A stretch of DNA of 64,000 nt from SAR116 cluster bacterium (lineage in GTDB: Bacteria; Pseudomonadota; Alphaproteobacteria; Puniceispirillales; Puniceispirillaceae). This document shows positions 26,805 to 36,881 of this stretch, in pieces. Positions within the stretch are counted from its first letter, which is position 1. Each line of letters opens with the position of its first letter. The notes below the pieces were generated by a model. It was given only the letters and a program-made list of their open reading frames with translations, did no database searches and was not told the origin of the DNA. Both the position numbers and the translations under genes were made by a program. Where the stretch lies: positions 45,529 through 109,528 of the forward strand of contig SHBD01000007.1 of the NCBI GenBank assembly GCA_004212735.1, read 5' to 3'.

Positions 26805-28141
26805 GCGGTCTCTCCGCGCAGCCGCGCAAGGACTCGTTCACGCCCCATAAAAGCGAGCAGTGGAGCAATTTCAGGCCCCTTTTCACGGCCAGTCAGCGCC
26901 AGACGAAGCGGCATGAACAAACCCCTGCCCTTGGCACCGGACACCGCGCCTATCGCCTTGGTCCAATCCTGCCATATTGAGGCTTCCAAATCGCCGTCAG
27001 GAAGCAGATCAGCCGCTGCAGAGGTCACGTTGGCACTTTCGATCACCGGTGTGATCGGCTGGGTGCAAATCTGCCACCAGTCACCCGCCTCACCGACGCC
27101 TGAAAGATTATCACGCACCGCCATCCAGAACGGCTCACCGCCACCTACAGCAACTGCATCCAACCGTTCAGCCACCGCGGCAAAGGTTAGCTCCTGAACA
27201 ACTTTTGCGTTCACCTGTGCAAGTTCAGCTGGATCAAATTTCGCCGTCGCCCGGCCAAAACGCGTGATGTCAAAACCATCGATGATCCTTGCCATTTGAG
27301 CCGTCGGCACCACCGGATCAGACGTGCCAATGCGCGCCAGCAAGCTGGCAATGGACATTGCCTCAATATCATTATTACGCAGTTCGGCAATCGACAAACT
27401 GCCCAAACGTTTCGACAGCCCCTCTCCATCAGCGCCGGCAAGCAACGCCATATGGCCCATCGTTGGTGCCTGCGCGCCCAACGCCTCGAACAGCTGGATT
27501 TGAGCGGCAGAGTTGGTTACGTGGTCCTCGCCGCGCAAAATGTGGCTGATACCATGGTCAATATCGTCAACGACCGATGCCAGCGTATAGATGACCCGTC
27601 CATCTGCCCGCATCAGCACCGGATCCGACAGGCTGGACATATGGTAGGCAACGTCACCACGCACCATATCATGCCAACGAACCTCCGCATCCTCCAACCG
27701 AAACCGCCAATGCGGCTGACGGCCCTCAGCCTCAAAGGCGGCAATCTGTTCCGCTGTCAATTTCAGTGCGGCTCTGTCATAGACAGGTGGGCGCCCGGCT
27801 GAGAGCTGCGCCTTGCGTTTGAGGGCTAACTCCTCGGGTGTCTCATAACAGGCATAAGCCCGTCCATCGGCGTGCAATTGCACCAGTGCTGCATCATAGC
27901 GGTCCAGCCGTTCGGATTGTCTGTCCTCAACATCCCAGGCCATCCCCATCCAAGTCAGATCAGCCCGAATACACTCCTCAAAGGCGGCGGTCGACCGTTC
28001 AGTGTCTGTGTCATCAATGCGCAGCATGAACTGGCCGCCTGCTTTGCGGGCAAAGAGAAAATTGACCAGCGCCGTGCGCAGATTGCCGACATGCAGATTG
28101 CCTGTCGGGCTGGGGGCGAAGCGAACCTTGATCTGGCTCAT
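26801..28141 (-). CDS. gltX: Glutamyl-tRNA synthetase
   Basis: A 446-residue class I synthetase with FAPSPTGNLHVGNLRTAL (HIGH region) and GEGLSKRLGSLS (KMSKS region). Alphaproteobacteria often carry two gltX genes and use one to charge tRNA-Gln as well; which type this is cannot be decided by eye. Its start overlaps the nadE stop and its stop overlaps the cysS start, both as ATGA. Confidence 0.95.
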   Translation of the reverse strand: MSQIKVRFAPSPTGNLHVGNLRTALVNFLFARKAGGQFMLRIDDTDTERSTAAFEECIRADLTWMGMAWDVEDRQSERLDRYDAALVQLHADGRAYACYETPEELALKRKAQLSAGRPPVYDRAALKLTAEQIAAFEAEGRQPHWRFRLEDAEVRWHDMVRGDVAYHMSSLSDPVLMRADGRVIYTLASVVDDIDHGISHILRGEDHVTNSAAQIQLFEALGAQAPTMGHMALLAGADGEGLSKRLGSLSIAELRNNDIEAMSIASLLARIGTSDPVVPTAQMARIIDGFDITRFGRATAKFDPAELAQVNAKVVQELTFAAVAERLDAVAVGGGEPFWMAVRDNLSGVGEAGDWWQICTQPITPVIESANVTSAAADLLPDGDLEASIWQDWTKAIGAVSGAKGRGLFMPLRLALTGREKGPEIAPLLAFMGRERVLARLRGETA

Positions 28142-29820
28142 GAGGACTCCTTGCTGCCTGATAGATACAGCGGATTAAACCCTGAGGTTAGCGGCAAACG
28201 CCGGTCTCGACCAAAGGCAAGCGGCGTCATTTTCGGCCCAGGCGCAGCCTGAAAGCGTTTATATTCAGCCCGGAACAACAGCTGGCTGGCCCGCGCAACC
28301 TCCTCCCGGTCGTAGCCGCGTGCAATTATCGTCTCAATATCCGACATTTCCTCACAGATCGCCATCATGATGGCGTCAAGACGTTCATAGGGCGGCAGTG
28401 AGTCCGTGTCCTTTTGATCCGGACGAAGTTCTGCTGAGGGAGGCTTGTCGATGATACGTGGCGGTATCACCTCACCCGCAGGGCCGGCAGCGCCGCGTGG
28501 CAAATTCTGGTTGCGCCAGCGACACAGGTCGAAAACCTGAACCTTCCAGACATCTTTCAACGGCGCAAACCCGCCACACATATCACCGTATAGGGTCGAA
28601 TAGCCCGCCGCATATTCGGATTTGTTACCGGTCGCAAGCACCATCGGGCCATGTTTGTTGGACAGCGCCATCAGAACAAGGCCACGCAGACGCGACTGGA
28701 TGTTTTCCTCTGTAATGCCTGCCTCAGTGCCAAAAAACTGGCTGGCCAACATGGTATCCAGCGCCTCCATGGCAGGGCCTATGTTGATCGTGTCGAGCGG
28801 GATGCTATAGCGCTTTGCCAAATCGGCAGCATCATTAAGGCTATCCTGACTAGTATAAGGTGACGGCATCATTACCGCATGGACTTTTTCAGGACCGATG
28901 GCATCAGCCGCAATGGCCGCCACCAAGGCTGAGTCAATGCCACCCGAAAGGCCGAGACCAACGCCCGGGAATCCATTTTTTTCAACATAGTCACGAAGGC
29001 CAAGCATCAAACCGCGATATAGCGCTTCGGTGCCCTCATCAGGTGGCGTGATTTGACCGGTCAGATGAAGATCACCCAATTGATCTTTCACCTCGACGAG
29101 GGTAACAGACTCAGAAAAGCTCGGCAGATGACAGGCCAGCTTGCCCCCCATGTTAATGGCAAACGATCCGCCATCATAGACAAGCTCATCCTGGCCACCG
29201 ATCATATTCACATAAATCACCGGCAACCCGGCCTCAACGGCACGCGCCACAGCATGCAGCATTCGCTGGTCTGTTTTGCCTGTCTCAAAGGGAGACGCGT
29301 TCAGCGCGATAATCATCTGCGCGCCCGACTCTGTTAGGCATTCAATCACATCGGGCGTCCACATATCCTCGCAGATGGGAAGGCCAAGTCGCAGGCCGCG
29401 CACCATGATCGGACCGGGCATTGCGCCAGCCACAAAGTTTCGCTTATCGTCAAAGACGCCATAGTTGGGCAGATTGACCTTGTCACGACGCCCAATAACC
29501 TCGCCGCCATCAAGCACAAAAACACTGTTATAAATCAATCCATCTTCGGCATAGGGCGCGCCAACGATGATCGCCGGACCACCGTCTTTGGTAAGTGCTG
29601 TCAACTCGTCGATGGCGGCCGCCACCTCATCCATGAAGTCGGTGCGCAGAACCAGATCGTCGCACGGGTAGCCAGCCAAATACATCTCCGGTGTCACAAT
29701 CATCGCGGCACCATTCTGTGCTGCCTTTGCGCGGGCATCGGCCAGCCGGTCAAGATTGGCCCGGACATTGCCGAGATGCGGGTTCAACTGCGCGAGCGCG
29801 ATGGAAAGAGGTGGGTACAT
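28138..29820 (-). CDS. nadE: Glutamine-dependent NAD+ synthetase
   Basis: A 560-residue two-domain enzyme that amidates deamido-NAD. The N-terminal nitrilase-like glutaminase (about 1-260) shows the Glu-Lys-Cys triad in IVTPEMYLAGYP, RRDKVNLPNYG and LPICEDMWTP. The C-terminal synthetase carries the pyrophosphate loop GLSGGIDSAL. It lies 11 bases downstream of a nicotinate phosphoribosyltransferase gene, so the pair covers two steps of NAD salvage. Confidence 0.95.
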   Translation of the reverse strand: MYPPLSIALAQLNPHLGNVRANLDRLADARAKAAQNGAAMIVTPEMYLAGYPCDDLVLRTDFMDEVAAAIDELTALTKDGGPAIIVGAPYAEDGLIYNSVFVLDGGEVIGRRDKVNLPNYGVFDDKRNFVAGAMPGPIMVRGLRLGLPICEDMWTPDVIECLTESGAQMIIALNASPFETGKTDQRMLHAVARAVEAGLPVIYVNMIGGQDELVYDGGSFAINMGGKLACHLPSFSESVTLVEVKDQLGDLHLTGQITPPDEGTEALYRGLMLGLRDYVEKNGFPGVGLGLSGGIDSALVAAIAADAIGPEKVHAVMMPSPYTSQDSLNDAADLAKRYSIPLDTINIGPAMEALDTMLASQFFGTEAGITEENIQSRLRGLVLMALSNKHGPMVLATGNKSEYAAGYSTLYGDMCGGFAPLKDVWKVQVFDLCRWRNQNLPRGAAGPAGEVIPPRIIDKPPSAELRPDQKDTDSLPPYERLDAIMMAICEEMSDIETIIARGYDREEVARASQLLFRAEYKRFQAAPGPKMTPLAFGRDRRLPLTSGFNPLYLSGSKESS

Positions 29821-29831
29821 GTATCTTCGAT

Positions 29832-30968
29832 CTATTTGCGAAACAGAAACTCTCGACCAGCCTTTACCATGGACCGGCCATCATAGGAAATAACATCAGC
29901 AGTTGCATAGGTTTCCGACCAAATCTGTGGCAGGAATGATCCGGTGCCAATCACATCAACCGGCGCATCGGCAAAGGCAAAAACACGGCACTTGTCAGGG
30001 CCAAATCCGCTCGAGGCGACTATCCGCACCTTGTCAAAACCGTTCTCATCGAGCTTTTCACGCATATGCCAAACCGCGGCAGCACTAACCCCTGTTCCCA
30101 TCAGGAATTTCAGCTCCGAATCATTTCTGTATCCACGAATGGCCTGTGGCACACTGCGTTCCAGAACCGCATATGAGGATTGGGTGTCCAACCCCTCAAC
30201 AAACCGGCCACCATGCGTATCCAGACGAACCGCGAGGCGTCCCTCCGCCGCCAGTTCAGGAAAGCGACGCGCCACTGCCAGCGCATCGGTGATTTCCTGA
30301 CCAAAGTAATCAACCAGAACGGTCAATGGCGCATTGGGAACCGTTTGATGAAACATCTCTGCCGCCCGCACCGTAGAGCCCGCATAACCAATCAACGCGT
30401 GCGGCATGGTACCAGCACCGCGTTCCCTGCCAAAAAAATGTGCTGTCGCATCAGCCGCGCAACCGATGAAGCCAATCGCACCCGTCTTGGAGCGGGCTTT
30501 CTCGGAGCCAACGGAGGCCCCATAGGCCATCAAATCAGCCATTTCCGAACCGGCACAATGGCGCGCGTCCATCGCCAGAAACGAAACATCTGGCAATTCA
30601 ACGCACATGTTGTAGGCGTTGTAAGCAGCAACGCAGGCCGCGCCCAGCCGCTGCAACAGGATCGTTTCCAAGTCGACAAGAACAGAAAACGGTCCCGTGA
30701 TATAACACATGGGCTCACCTGCACCGACCCAGGCACCCTCGGGATAGGCCAGATCGATTTTTATCTTCGCGTCACGCGACTCCGCCATCGCCTGCAACCA
30801 GTCAAAGGCAAGGCGACCGGCAAACGTTACTGGGCGTCGCATAAAAACGGCATACACAACCTCAACATCCCCATGCTCCTGAACGATGGTGCGGGTGTGA
30901 CGAAAATATGTGTCTGTCAGGCTCGGTTGAGCTTCCGGCGACGGACCTTTACTGACGAAATCTGCCAT
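29832..30968 (-). CDS. Nicotinate phosphoribosyltransferase
   Basis: A 378-residue NAPRTase-family enzyme that makes nicotinate mononucleotide from nicotinate and PRPP. Supporting stretches are LTDTYFRHTRTI near the start, GPFSVLVDLETILLQRLG, and DARHCAGSEMADLMAYGASVGS. The frame extends to 31025, but ATG at 30968 (MADFVSKGPSPEAQ) has AGAGGA 9 bases upstream. It is followed by nadE. It is shorter than E. coli PncB and matches the archaeal/alphaproteobacterial type. Confidence 0.88.
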   Translation of the reverse strand: MADFVSKGPSPEAQPSLTDTYFRHTRTIVQEHGDVEVVYAVFMRRPVTFAGRLAFDWLQAMAESRDAKIKIDLAYPEGAWVGAGEPMCYITGPFSVLVDLETILLQRLGAACVAAYNAYNMCVELPDVSFLAMDARHCAGSEMADLMAYGASVGSEKARSKTGAIGFIGCAADATAHFFGRERGAGTMPHALIGYAGSTVRAAEMFHQTVPNAPLTVLVDYFGQEITDALAVARRFPELAAEGRLAVRLDTHGGRFVEGLDTQSSYAVLERSVPQAIRGYRNDSELKFLMGTGVSAAAVWHMREKLDENGFDKVRIVASSGFGPDKCRVFAFADAPVDVIGTGSFLPQIWSETYATADVISYDGRSMVKAGREFLFRK

Positions 30969-31043
30969 GAGTGCGTTCCTCTGAAAGGCGGCGCCGGGTT
31001 GGCAACAAATTGCCAACACTCGCACGCCACTGACGTTGGCCGG

Positions 31044-32423
31044 TCAGACCGCCTCGGATAGTGAAAGCCCAGTATCACGGCGCCTTTTCAGCAAATCGGC
31101 AATCAGGAATGCCAGTTCCAGTGCCTGCCCACCATTTAAACGCGGATCACAATGAGTGTGATAACGATCACCAAGACGAGCCTCGGTCACATCTACGACA
31201 CCACCAACACATTCAGTTACATTCTGACCCGTCATCTCGAAATGCACACCACCCGGATGGGAGCCTATTTCGTCATGAACTTCAAAAAACCCTCGCACTT
31301 CAGACATAATGTCATCGACGCGACGCGTCTTGAAACCAGTGCTTGCCTTGATTGTATTGCCATGCATCGGGTCGCAGCACCACACGACTTTCGCGCCGGA
31401 TCTTTGCACCGCCTTGACCAATGGTGGCAGACCAGTCCGCACTTTATCAGCCCCCATACGTGCAATCAGCGTCAGGCGACCCGGAATGTTGTCCGGATTC
31501 AGAATGTCAATCAGACGCAGCAATTCATCGGGGTCCAGTGAGGGTCCACATTTCAACCCAACCGGATTTGCAATGCCCTTCATATATGCCACATGCGCTC
31601 CGTCTGGCTGGCGCGTTCTGTCTCCAATCCAGATCATGTGCGCCGAAGTGGCGTACCAGCCCTGCTCATCGGTGATCGTGTCACGCCGCGTCAATGCTTC
31701 CTCATAATTGAGCAGCAGCGCCTCATGGCTGGTGTAGAAATCAGTTTCAGCCAGCGGGCGCGCCGTTTCCGGGGTCACCCCGCAGGCGCGCATGAATTCG
31801 AGGCTTTCCTGAATGCGGCCAGCCAGCTCTTCAAAACGGGCCGCCTCTGGCGTATCACGCAGAAAGCCAACGACCCAGCTATGCACCTTTGTCAAGTCGG
31901 CAAGACCACCTTGAGCAAACGCCCGAAGCAAATTGAGCGTTGCGGCGGATTGTTCATAGACGCGGAGCAACCGCTTGGGATCAGGCGTGCGCTCTTCATC
32001 AGTAAACCCCATGGCATTGACCATGTCCCCACGATAGCTCGGCAGCTCAATTCCATTAATCACTTCGGTTGGTGCTGAGCGCGGTTTGGCGAATTGTCCG
32101 GCAAGCCGGCCGATCTTGACCACAGGCATTGCCGCGCCAAAGGTCAGAACAACCGCCATCTGCAACAGCACGCGAAAACTGTCGCGAATGTTATTGGCGG
32201 AAAATTCGGCAAAACTCTCGGCGCAATCACCCCCTTGCAGCAAGAAGGCCTTGCCTTCTGCCACCGCGCCCAATTGGTCACGCAGGCGCTGTGCTTCGCC
32301 AGCAAACACCAATGGCGGCATCGCCGCCAGCTTGGCCTCAACCGATGCGACTTTGTCCTCATTCGGGTACTCCGGCACCTGTAAAATAGGCCGGTCACGC
32401 CAACTATTTGGCTGCCAAGTCAT
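31044..32423 (-). CDS. aroG: 3-deoxy-7-phosphoheptulonate synthase, class II
   Basis: A 459-residue plant-type (type II) DAHP synthase, the entry enzyme of the shikimate pathway. [14 protein letters not shown] at the start, [18 protein letters not shown] and [10 protein letters not shown] are characteristic; the metal ligands include the Cys of GGDCAES and the His of DPMHGN. Class II forms lack close similarity to E. coli AroFGH. Nicotinate phosphoribosyltransferase begins 75 bases downstream. Confidence 0.95.
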   Translation of the reverse strand: MTWQPNSWRDRPILQVPEYPNEDKVASVEAKLAAMPPLVFAGEAQRLRDQLGAVAEGKAFLLQGGDCAESFAEFSANNIRDSFRVLLQMAVVLTFGAAMPVVKIGRLAGQFAKPRSAPTEVINGIELPSYRGDMVNAMGFTDEERTPDPKRLLRVYEQSAATLNLLRAFAQGGLADLTKVHSWVVGFLRDTPEAARFEELAGRIQESLEFMRACGVTPETARPLAETDFYTSHEALLLNYEEALTRRDTITDEQGWYATSAHMIWIGDRTRQPDGAHVAYMKGIANPVGLKCGPSLDPDELLRLIDILNPDNIPGRLTLIARMGADKVRTGLPPLVKAVQRSGAKVVWCCDPMHGNTIKASTGFKTRRVDDIMSEVRGFFEVHDEIGSHPGGVHFEMTGQNVTECVGGVVDVTEARLGDRYHTHCDPRLNGGQALELAFLIADLLKRRRDTGLSLSEAV

Positions 32424-32566
32424 GCAAATTCACCTTTGATTCATCGATAGCGGCAAAAACTTTAAGGCAGGGTCCCACCTCGGCATCCTGTCCTAAGCCC
32501 CTATATTGGTCAAATTCCCTGCTTTTTCAACTAAATTCACACAATGACAAAAGACAAAAAGGGAAG

Positions 32567-33919
32567 TTACGAGCGCGGCGAGCGCATGGTCACAAATTCC
32601 TCTGCTGCAGTGGGGTGGATGCCAATGGTCCCATCAAAATCTGCTTTGGTAGCCCCCATTTTGACGGCAATCGCAATCCCCTGCATGATTTCACCACTGT
32701 CTGGCCCCATCATATGAACCCCAACAACCCTGTCAGACGCCGTTTCGACAATCAGCTTCATGTAACTCATTTCAGCGCGGCCCGAGATGGTATTTTTCAT
32801 CGCCCGGAAGCGGCTCTCAAACACCGTTATTCCGGCATATTTCTCCGATGCCTCTGCCTCGCCTAGACCAACAGAGGCAATGGGCGGTTGGCTGAAAACG
32901 GCCGAGGCAACATTATCGTGGCTGGCAACCCGGTTTATCCTACCATAGGTGCTGTCGGCAAATGCATGCCCTTCGGCAATAGCAACAGGTGTCAGGTTGA
33001 TGCGATCAGTGACATCGCCGACCGCATAGATCGATGGCACCGACGTACGAGAGCTTTCATCCACAACCACCTCGCCGCGCCCACCCATTTCAACACCAGT
33101 TTCAGCCAGCCCCAACCCGCCTGTATTCGGGCTCCGACCGGTTGCGGCCATCACTTGGGCAGCGGTGATTACCGCGCCATCGCTCAGGCTGACCTGTTTG
33201 CCATTATCATTATCTGCAATCGCTGATATTGTTGTTTCAGGATGAAGGATAATGCCACGTCCCTGAAGGGCTGTGGCAATCTCGCGGCGAATATCCGCGT
33301 CAAAACCACGCAATGGCAGGTCACTTCGATAGACAAGATGCGTTTTCGCACCAAAGCCATTGAAAATACCAGCAAATTCAAGCGCGATGTAACCGCTGCC
33401 ATAGATTACGATTTCTTCGGGAAATATTTCGAGATCCAGCGCCTCATTCGAGGTGATGGCATGCTCTGCCATGCCCGGAACATCAAGCAATTGTGGTGCG
33501 CCGCCAGCCGCAATCAAAATTCGTTCAGCGGTCAATTCCTGTTCATTGACCGTGACTTGATTAGGACCTGTTACAACTGCCCACCCGTCAATCAACTCTG
33601 CGCCAGCATTTTTCAGCAAAGAGCGGTAGATATCCTCCAGCCGGTTGAGCTCGGCGTTTTTTGCAGCAATCAGATTTGACCAGCTGTGGCCCTCAACCTC
33701 GACATTCCACCCAAAACCACGGGCATCCTCGGCGTCGGCTGAAAAAGCGGCACCATACATCAACAGCTTTTTGGGAACGCAGCCACGGATGACGCAAGTG
33801 CCTCCCGGCCTGTCACCCTCAATGACCGCCACCTTTGCGCCATGGCCAGCCGACATACGGGCAGCCCGGACGCCGCCGGAACCAGCGCCAATCACAATCA
33901 GATCATAGTCATATGCCAT
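32567..33919 (-). CDS. gor: Glutathione-disulfide reductase
   Basis: A 450-residue FAD-dependent pyridine nucleotide-disulfide reductase. The FAD loop GAGSGGVRAAR is near residue 11, the redox disulfide is Cys42-Cys47 (GGTCVIRGCVPKKL) and the C-terminal base is in GIHPTAAEEF. The CVIRGCVPKK form points to glutathione reductase rather than lipoamide dehydrogenase. ATG at 33919 is chosen over a longer open frame. The gene supports the glutathione pool used by the CGFS glutaredoxin. Confidence 0.93.
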   Translation of the reverse strand: MAYDYDLIVIGAGSGGVRAARMSAGHGAKVAVIEGDRPGGTCVIRGCVPKKLLMYGAAFSADAEDARGFGWNVEVEGHSWSNLIAAKNAELNRLEDIYRSLLKNAGAELIDGWAVVTGPNQVTVNEQELTAERILIAAGGAPQLLDVPGMAEHAITSNEALDLEIFPEEIVIYGSGYIALEFAGIFNGFGAKTHLVYRSDLPLRGFDADIRREIATALQGRGIILHPETTISAIADNDNGKQVSLSDGAVITAAQVMAATGRSPNTGGLGLAETGVEMGGRGEVVVDESSRTSVPSIYAVGDVTDRINLTPVAIAEGHAFADSTYGRINRVASHDNVASAVFSQPPIASVGLGEAEASEKYAGITVFESRFRAMKNTISGRAEMSYMKLIVETASDRVVGVHMMGPDSGEIMQGIAIAVKMGATKADFDGTIGIHPTAAEEFVTMRSPRS

Positions 33920-33985
33920 ACGTCTTGCCCATGATAACCTAGGTTGAATTGCCGTCCCGCGGATACGCGGAACACACAATGGTGA

Positions 33986-34016
33986 ACAATGGCCAGTATT
34001 TTTACCTAGCCATTGT
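33986..34016. repeat. Inverted repeat upstream of gor
   Basis: ACAATGGC and GCCATTGT form a perfect 8-bp stem around a 15-nt spacer in the 146-bp gap between the unknown gene at 34066 and gor. There is no T-run on either side, so it is more likely an operator or processing hairpin than a terminator. Confidence 0.4.
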
Positions 34017-34065
34017 GCCTATAGCTTATACCTAGTCAGCATGTCAGGAATTACAACAAAAACCG

Positions 34066-34509
34066 TTAGACGGCACTCTCAGCAATCTCGGAACAGGCGA
34101 GCGTCGAATCGTCGAAATAGTCACCAAGGACCACCTCGGCAAGATGGGCGAAATTTGTCAGCGAGCGGGCCATCTGTTCTTTGGACACCTCCTCCAGATC
34201 AACATAGCGGTAGATCGTTACCGACGCCTCACCAGAACAGACACCAAAGGGCTCATGCGCTGTTGCAATCGTATCCTCAAGGAGAAGCATTGTGAGGAAA
34301 GACGCACGCAAAGGGCCACTGCCGTCGCGCGCCATTATCGAGAAGATAATGCCCCGCTTATTATCATCGAGCAATTCGAGTTGAACGATAGGGCCATCAT
34401 CCGATCCCGCCATCCATCTGCGCTTTGCCAACTCCGATACCTTAAATGGTAGCGAGGCCTGCGGGGCGTCAACCAATTGTTTCATCATTTCCTTGATTCG
34501 TGCATGCAT
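34066..34509 (-). CDS. Hypothetical protein, possibly CesT-like fold
   Basis: A 147-residue acidic protein of no recognised family. Alternating strands followed by a terminal helix (VTIYRYVDLEEVSKEQMARSLTNFAHLAEVV) recall small type III chaperone/CesT-like or sensory-transduction regulator folds, but this is only an impression. Start choices are 34509, 34488 or 34485. The 5' leader carries a 9-bp hairpin and, about 120 bases up, a CtrA-type box, so cell-cycle or motility control is possible. Confidence 0.65.
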   Translation of the reverse strand: MHARIKEMMKQLVDAPQASLPFKVSELAKRRWMAGSDDGPIVQLELLDDNKRGIIFSIMARDGSGPLRASFLTMLLLEDTIATAHEPFGVCSGEASVTIYRYVDLEEVSKEQMARSLTNFAHLAEVVLGDYFDDSTLACSEIAESAV

Positions 34510-34525
34510 GTCCTAGATCCATTCG

Positions 34526-34552
34526 CATCAGCCCCCACCCCGTGGGCTGATG
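34526..34552 (-). repeat. Perfect 9-bp hairpin in the leader of the 34066 gene
   Basis: CATCAGCCC and GGGCTGATG pair perfectly around a 9-nt loop. It ends 16 bases before the ATG at 34509, next to the AGGA ribosome-binding stretch, so a structure in the mRNA could affect translation. No T-run follows. Confidence 0.65.
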
Positions 34553-34628
34553 TCCCGTCATTTGTATCCCGCCGCCACCAACATGATGCCAACAGAAGAA
34601 GAATCAACTCTCACAAACTTTAACTCAT

Positions 34629-34645
34629 GTTAACCATTGGTTAAC
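34629..34645. promoter_or_regulatory. CtrA-type box (TTAA-N7-TTAAC)
   Basis: GTTAACCATTGGTTAAC is a perfect inverted repeat of 8+1+8 bases and contains TTAA, seven bases, TTAAC, which is the full CtrA consensus known from Caulobacter and other alphaproteobacteria. It lies in the 380-bp divergent gap between the unknown gene (start 34509) and acetoacetyl-CoA synthetase (start 34890). The rest of this gap is AT-rich with no gene. Confidence 0.6.
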
Positions 34646-34889
34646 AACTATATTAAGAAACCGTTTACAAAAACTCTACTGACGGATAGGCCCTTCGTCT
34701 AATTCCCGACGGAAAGCGCCACCGCGAGCCAACCCAAAACAGCCAAATCTTCGCTTGGCACCTGCCATATGCCCGTGAAATTCGTTGTCGTGATGCCGGC
34801 CAAACCCTATGCTGTACACGCTCTTTAGTTAATTCTGACGAGCACCAGTGAACGGAGTTGGCAGGACCAACCAAGGCAAGGCAAAATAC

Positions 34890-36875
34890 ATGATGCGCAC
34901 CCCCGCCATATCAACCAAGCAGAACGCAAGAGTTCTATGGCAACCAACCGAACAGCAGATCAGCGACAGCAATCTGTACGATTTTGCCACGATGGTTGCG
35001 GCGCGGCGAAACAATCAACAGGGTTGGAGCGGTGACTATCATGAGTTGTGGCAATGGTCGATTGATGACAGCCCTGCTTTCTGGGACGCATTATGGGACT
35101 GGCAGGGCATAATTGGCGACAAGGGCAATCGGAAAATTGCCAATGAGAGCGCGATGCCGGGCGCACGCTTCTTTCCCGACGGGCGGCTGTGCTTTGCCGA
35201 GAACATTCTGGCAGACGCTGATAACCGGCCTGCAATTTCTGCATATGGTGAGGATGGCCGTCATACGTCACTGACCCGACGCGAGTTGAAAGACCGGGTA
35301 ATGGCACTTGCCGGCTGGATGAGGAATCAAGGCGTAGACCCCGGTGACCGCGTGGCGGCTTATGTGCCAAACATCGCCGAAGCAATCATCATCATGCTGG
35401 CGACGTCGACACTTGGCGGCGTATTTTCCAGCTGTTCACCAGATTTTGGCATTGGCGGCGCCCACGACCGATTCAGCCAGATCGAACCAAAGCTGCTGTT
35501 TGCCTGTGATGGCTATCACTATGCCGGCAAGGCATTGGACCGCCGCGATGTTGTTGCCAAACTGGCGGCTGGCCTGCCCTCGCTTTCCGCCATTGTCATC
35601 ATACCCTATCTGGACGCCACCCCGGATTTATCAGGACTTGCCGGCGCAGTGCTGTTTGATCAAGCCCTCACAGCACCACCAGTGGAAAATTTCATCCGTG
35701 TCGGCTTTAACGACCCGCTCTATATCCTTTTCTCGAGCGGGACGACAGGTGCCCCTAAATGCATCGTCCATGGCGTCGGTGGAACAACATTGCAGCATGC
35801 CAAGGAGTTGCGCCTGCAATCCGATGTGAAACAAAATGATGCATTGTTCTTTTTTACCACCTGCGGCTGGATGATGTGGAACTGGATGGTCTCAACCCTG
35901 ATGGTCGATGCTCGGATTGTACTGTTCGAAGGCAACCCGTTTCATCCGGGTCCGGACAGGCTCTGGCAAATCGCCGCGCGAGAGCAGCTTAGCCATTTCG
36001 GTGTTTCGGCAAAATATATCGATGCGGTGCGCAATACCGGCTACCGGCCAGTGGATGACGTCGATTTGCAAAAACTGCGACTGGTGATGACTACAGGCTC
36101 GCCGCTTTCGGTTGACGGGTTTGATTTCGTCTATCAGGCAATCAGCCCCAGCGTGCAGCTCTGCTCAATCTCTGGCGGCACCGATATAGTCTCCTGCTTC
36201 GTTCTCGGATGCCCCACCTTGCCGGTGATTGCCGGTGAGATACAGGTGCGTGGCCTTGGCATGGCTGTTGCCATTCTGGATGAGACCGGCACCCCGGTGA
36301 CAGGTGAACAGGGTGAACTGTGCTGTGTTGCTCCCTTCCCATCAATGCCGATCAAATTCTGGAACGATCCGGGCGATGCCAAATACAAAGCCGCCTATTT
36401 TGAGCATTTTCCGGGTGTCTGGCGACATGGTGACTGGGCGACTCTGACCGAGCGCGGTGGTATCATCATTCATGGTCGCTCCGATGCAACGCTGAATCCC
36501 GGCGGTGTGAGGATTGGCACGGCCGAGATTTACCGGCAGGTTGAGGCTTTCGATGAGATTGCCGAGGCGCTTGTTGTCGGTCAGTCATTGGACAATGATG
36601 TGCGGGTGATATTGTTTGTTCGTCTTGGCGAGGCTTGCGTCCTCGATGCTGATCTTGTCACTGCGATCAAAGCCGCCATCCGGTCTGGTGCAACGCCGCG
36701 GCATGTTCCGGCACGGATTATCGCCGTTCCAGACATTCCCAGAACCCGATCAGGCAAAATCACCGAACTGGCTGTCCGCGACATCATCCATGGTCGCCCC
36801 GTCAAAAACACTGAAGCGTTGGCCAATGCGGACGCACTCGCATTTTTTCATGATCTGCCTGAACTGGCAGAATAG
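34890..36875 (+). CDS. Acetoacetyl-CoA synthetase
   Basis: A 661-residue ANL ligase that activates acetoacetate (or a similar short acid) to its CoA ester. The ATP loop ILFSSGTTGAPKC, the phrase CSISGGTDIVSCF and the acyl-lysine in RTRSGKITELAVRD are typical of AACS rather than acetyl-CoA synthetase. Length is in the family range. The frame opens at a GTG at 34848; ATG at 34890 (MMRTPAIS) follows AAGGCAAGG and is preferred. It could feed storage polymer or ketone-body carbon to acetyl-CoA. Confidence 0.9.
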   Translation: MMRTPAISTKQNARVLWQPTEQQISDSNLYDFATMVAARRNNQQGWSGDYHELWQWSIDDSPAFWDALWDWQGIIGDKGNRKIANESAMPGARFFPDGRLCFAENILADADNRPAISAYGEDGRHTSLTRRELKDRVMALAGWMRNQGVDPGDRVAAYVPNIAEAIIIMLATSTLGGVFSSCSPDFGIGGAHDRFSQIEPKLLFACDGYHYAGKALDRRDVVAKLAAGLPSLSAIVIIPYLDATPDLSGLAGAVLFDQALTAPPVENFIRVGFNDPLYILFSSGTTGAPKCIVHGVGGTTLQHAKELRLQSDVKQNDALFFFTTCGWMMWNWMVSTLMVDARIVLFEGNPFHPGPDRLWQIAAREQLSHFGVSAKYIDAVRNTGYRPVDDVDLQKLRLVMTTGSPLSVDGFDFVYQAISPSVQLCSISGGTDIVSCFVLGCPTLPVIAGEIQVRGLGMAVAILDETGTPVTGEQGELCCVAPFPSMPIKFWNDPGDAKYKAAYFEHFPGVWRHGDWATLTERGGIIIHGRSDATLNPGGVRIGTAEIYRQVEAFDEIAEALVVGQSLDNDVRVILFVRLGEACVLDADLVTAIKAAIRSGATPRHVPARIIAVPDIPRTRSGKITELAVRDIIHGRPVKNTEALANADALAFFHDLPELAE

Positions 36876-36881
36876 AAACAG

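Noticed and set aside
34620..34633. Second CtrA-like site TTAA-N6-TTAA
   Set aside because: The spacing is six instead of seven bases, so only the adjacent N7 site is reported.
34665..34874. Minus-strand frame of 69 codons in the gap before acetoacetyl-CoA synthetase
   Set aside because: It overlaps the start of the synthetase gene, has no clear ribosome-binding site and its composition is not protein-like.
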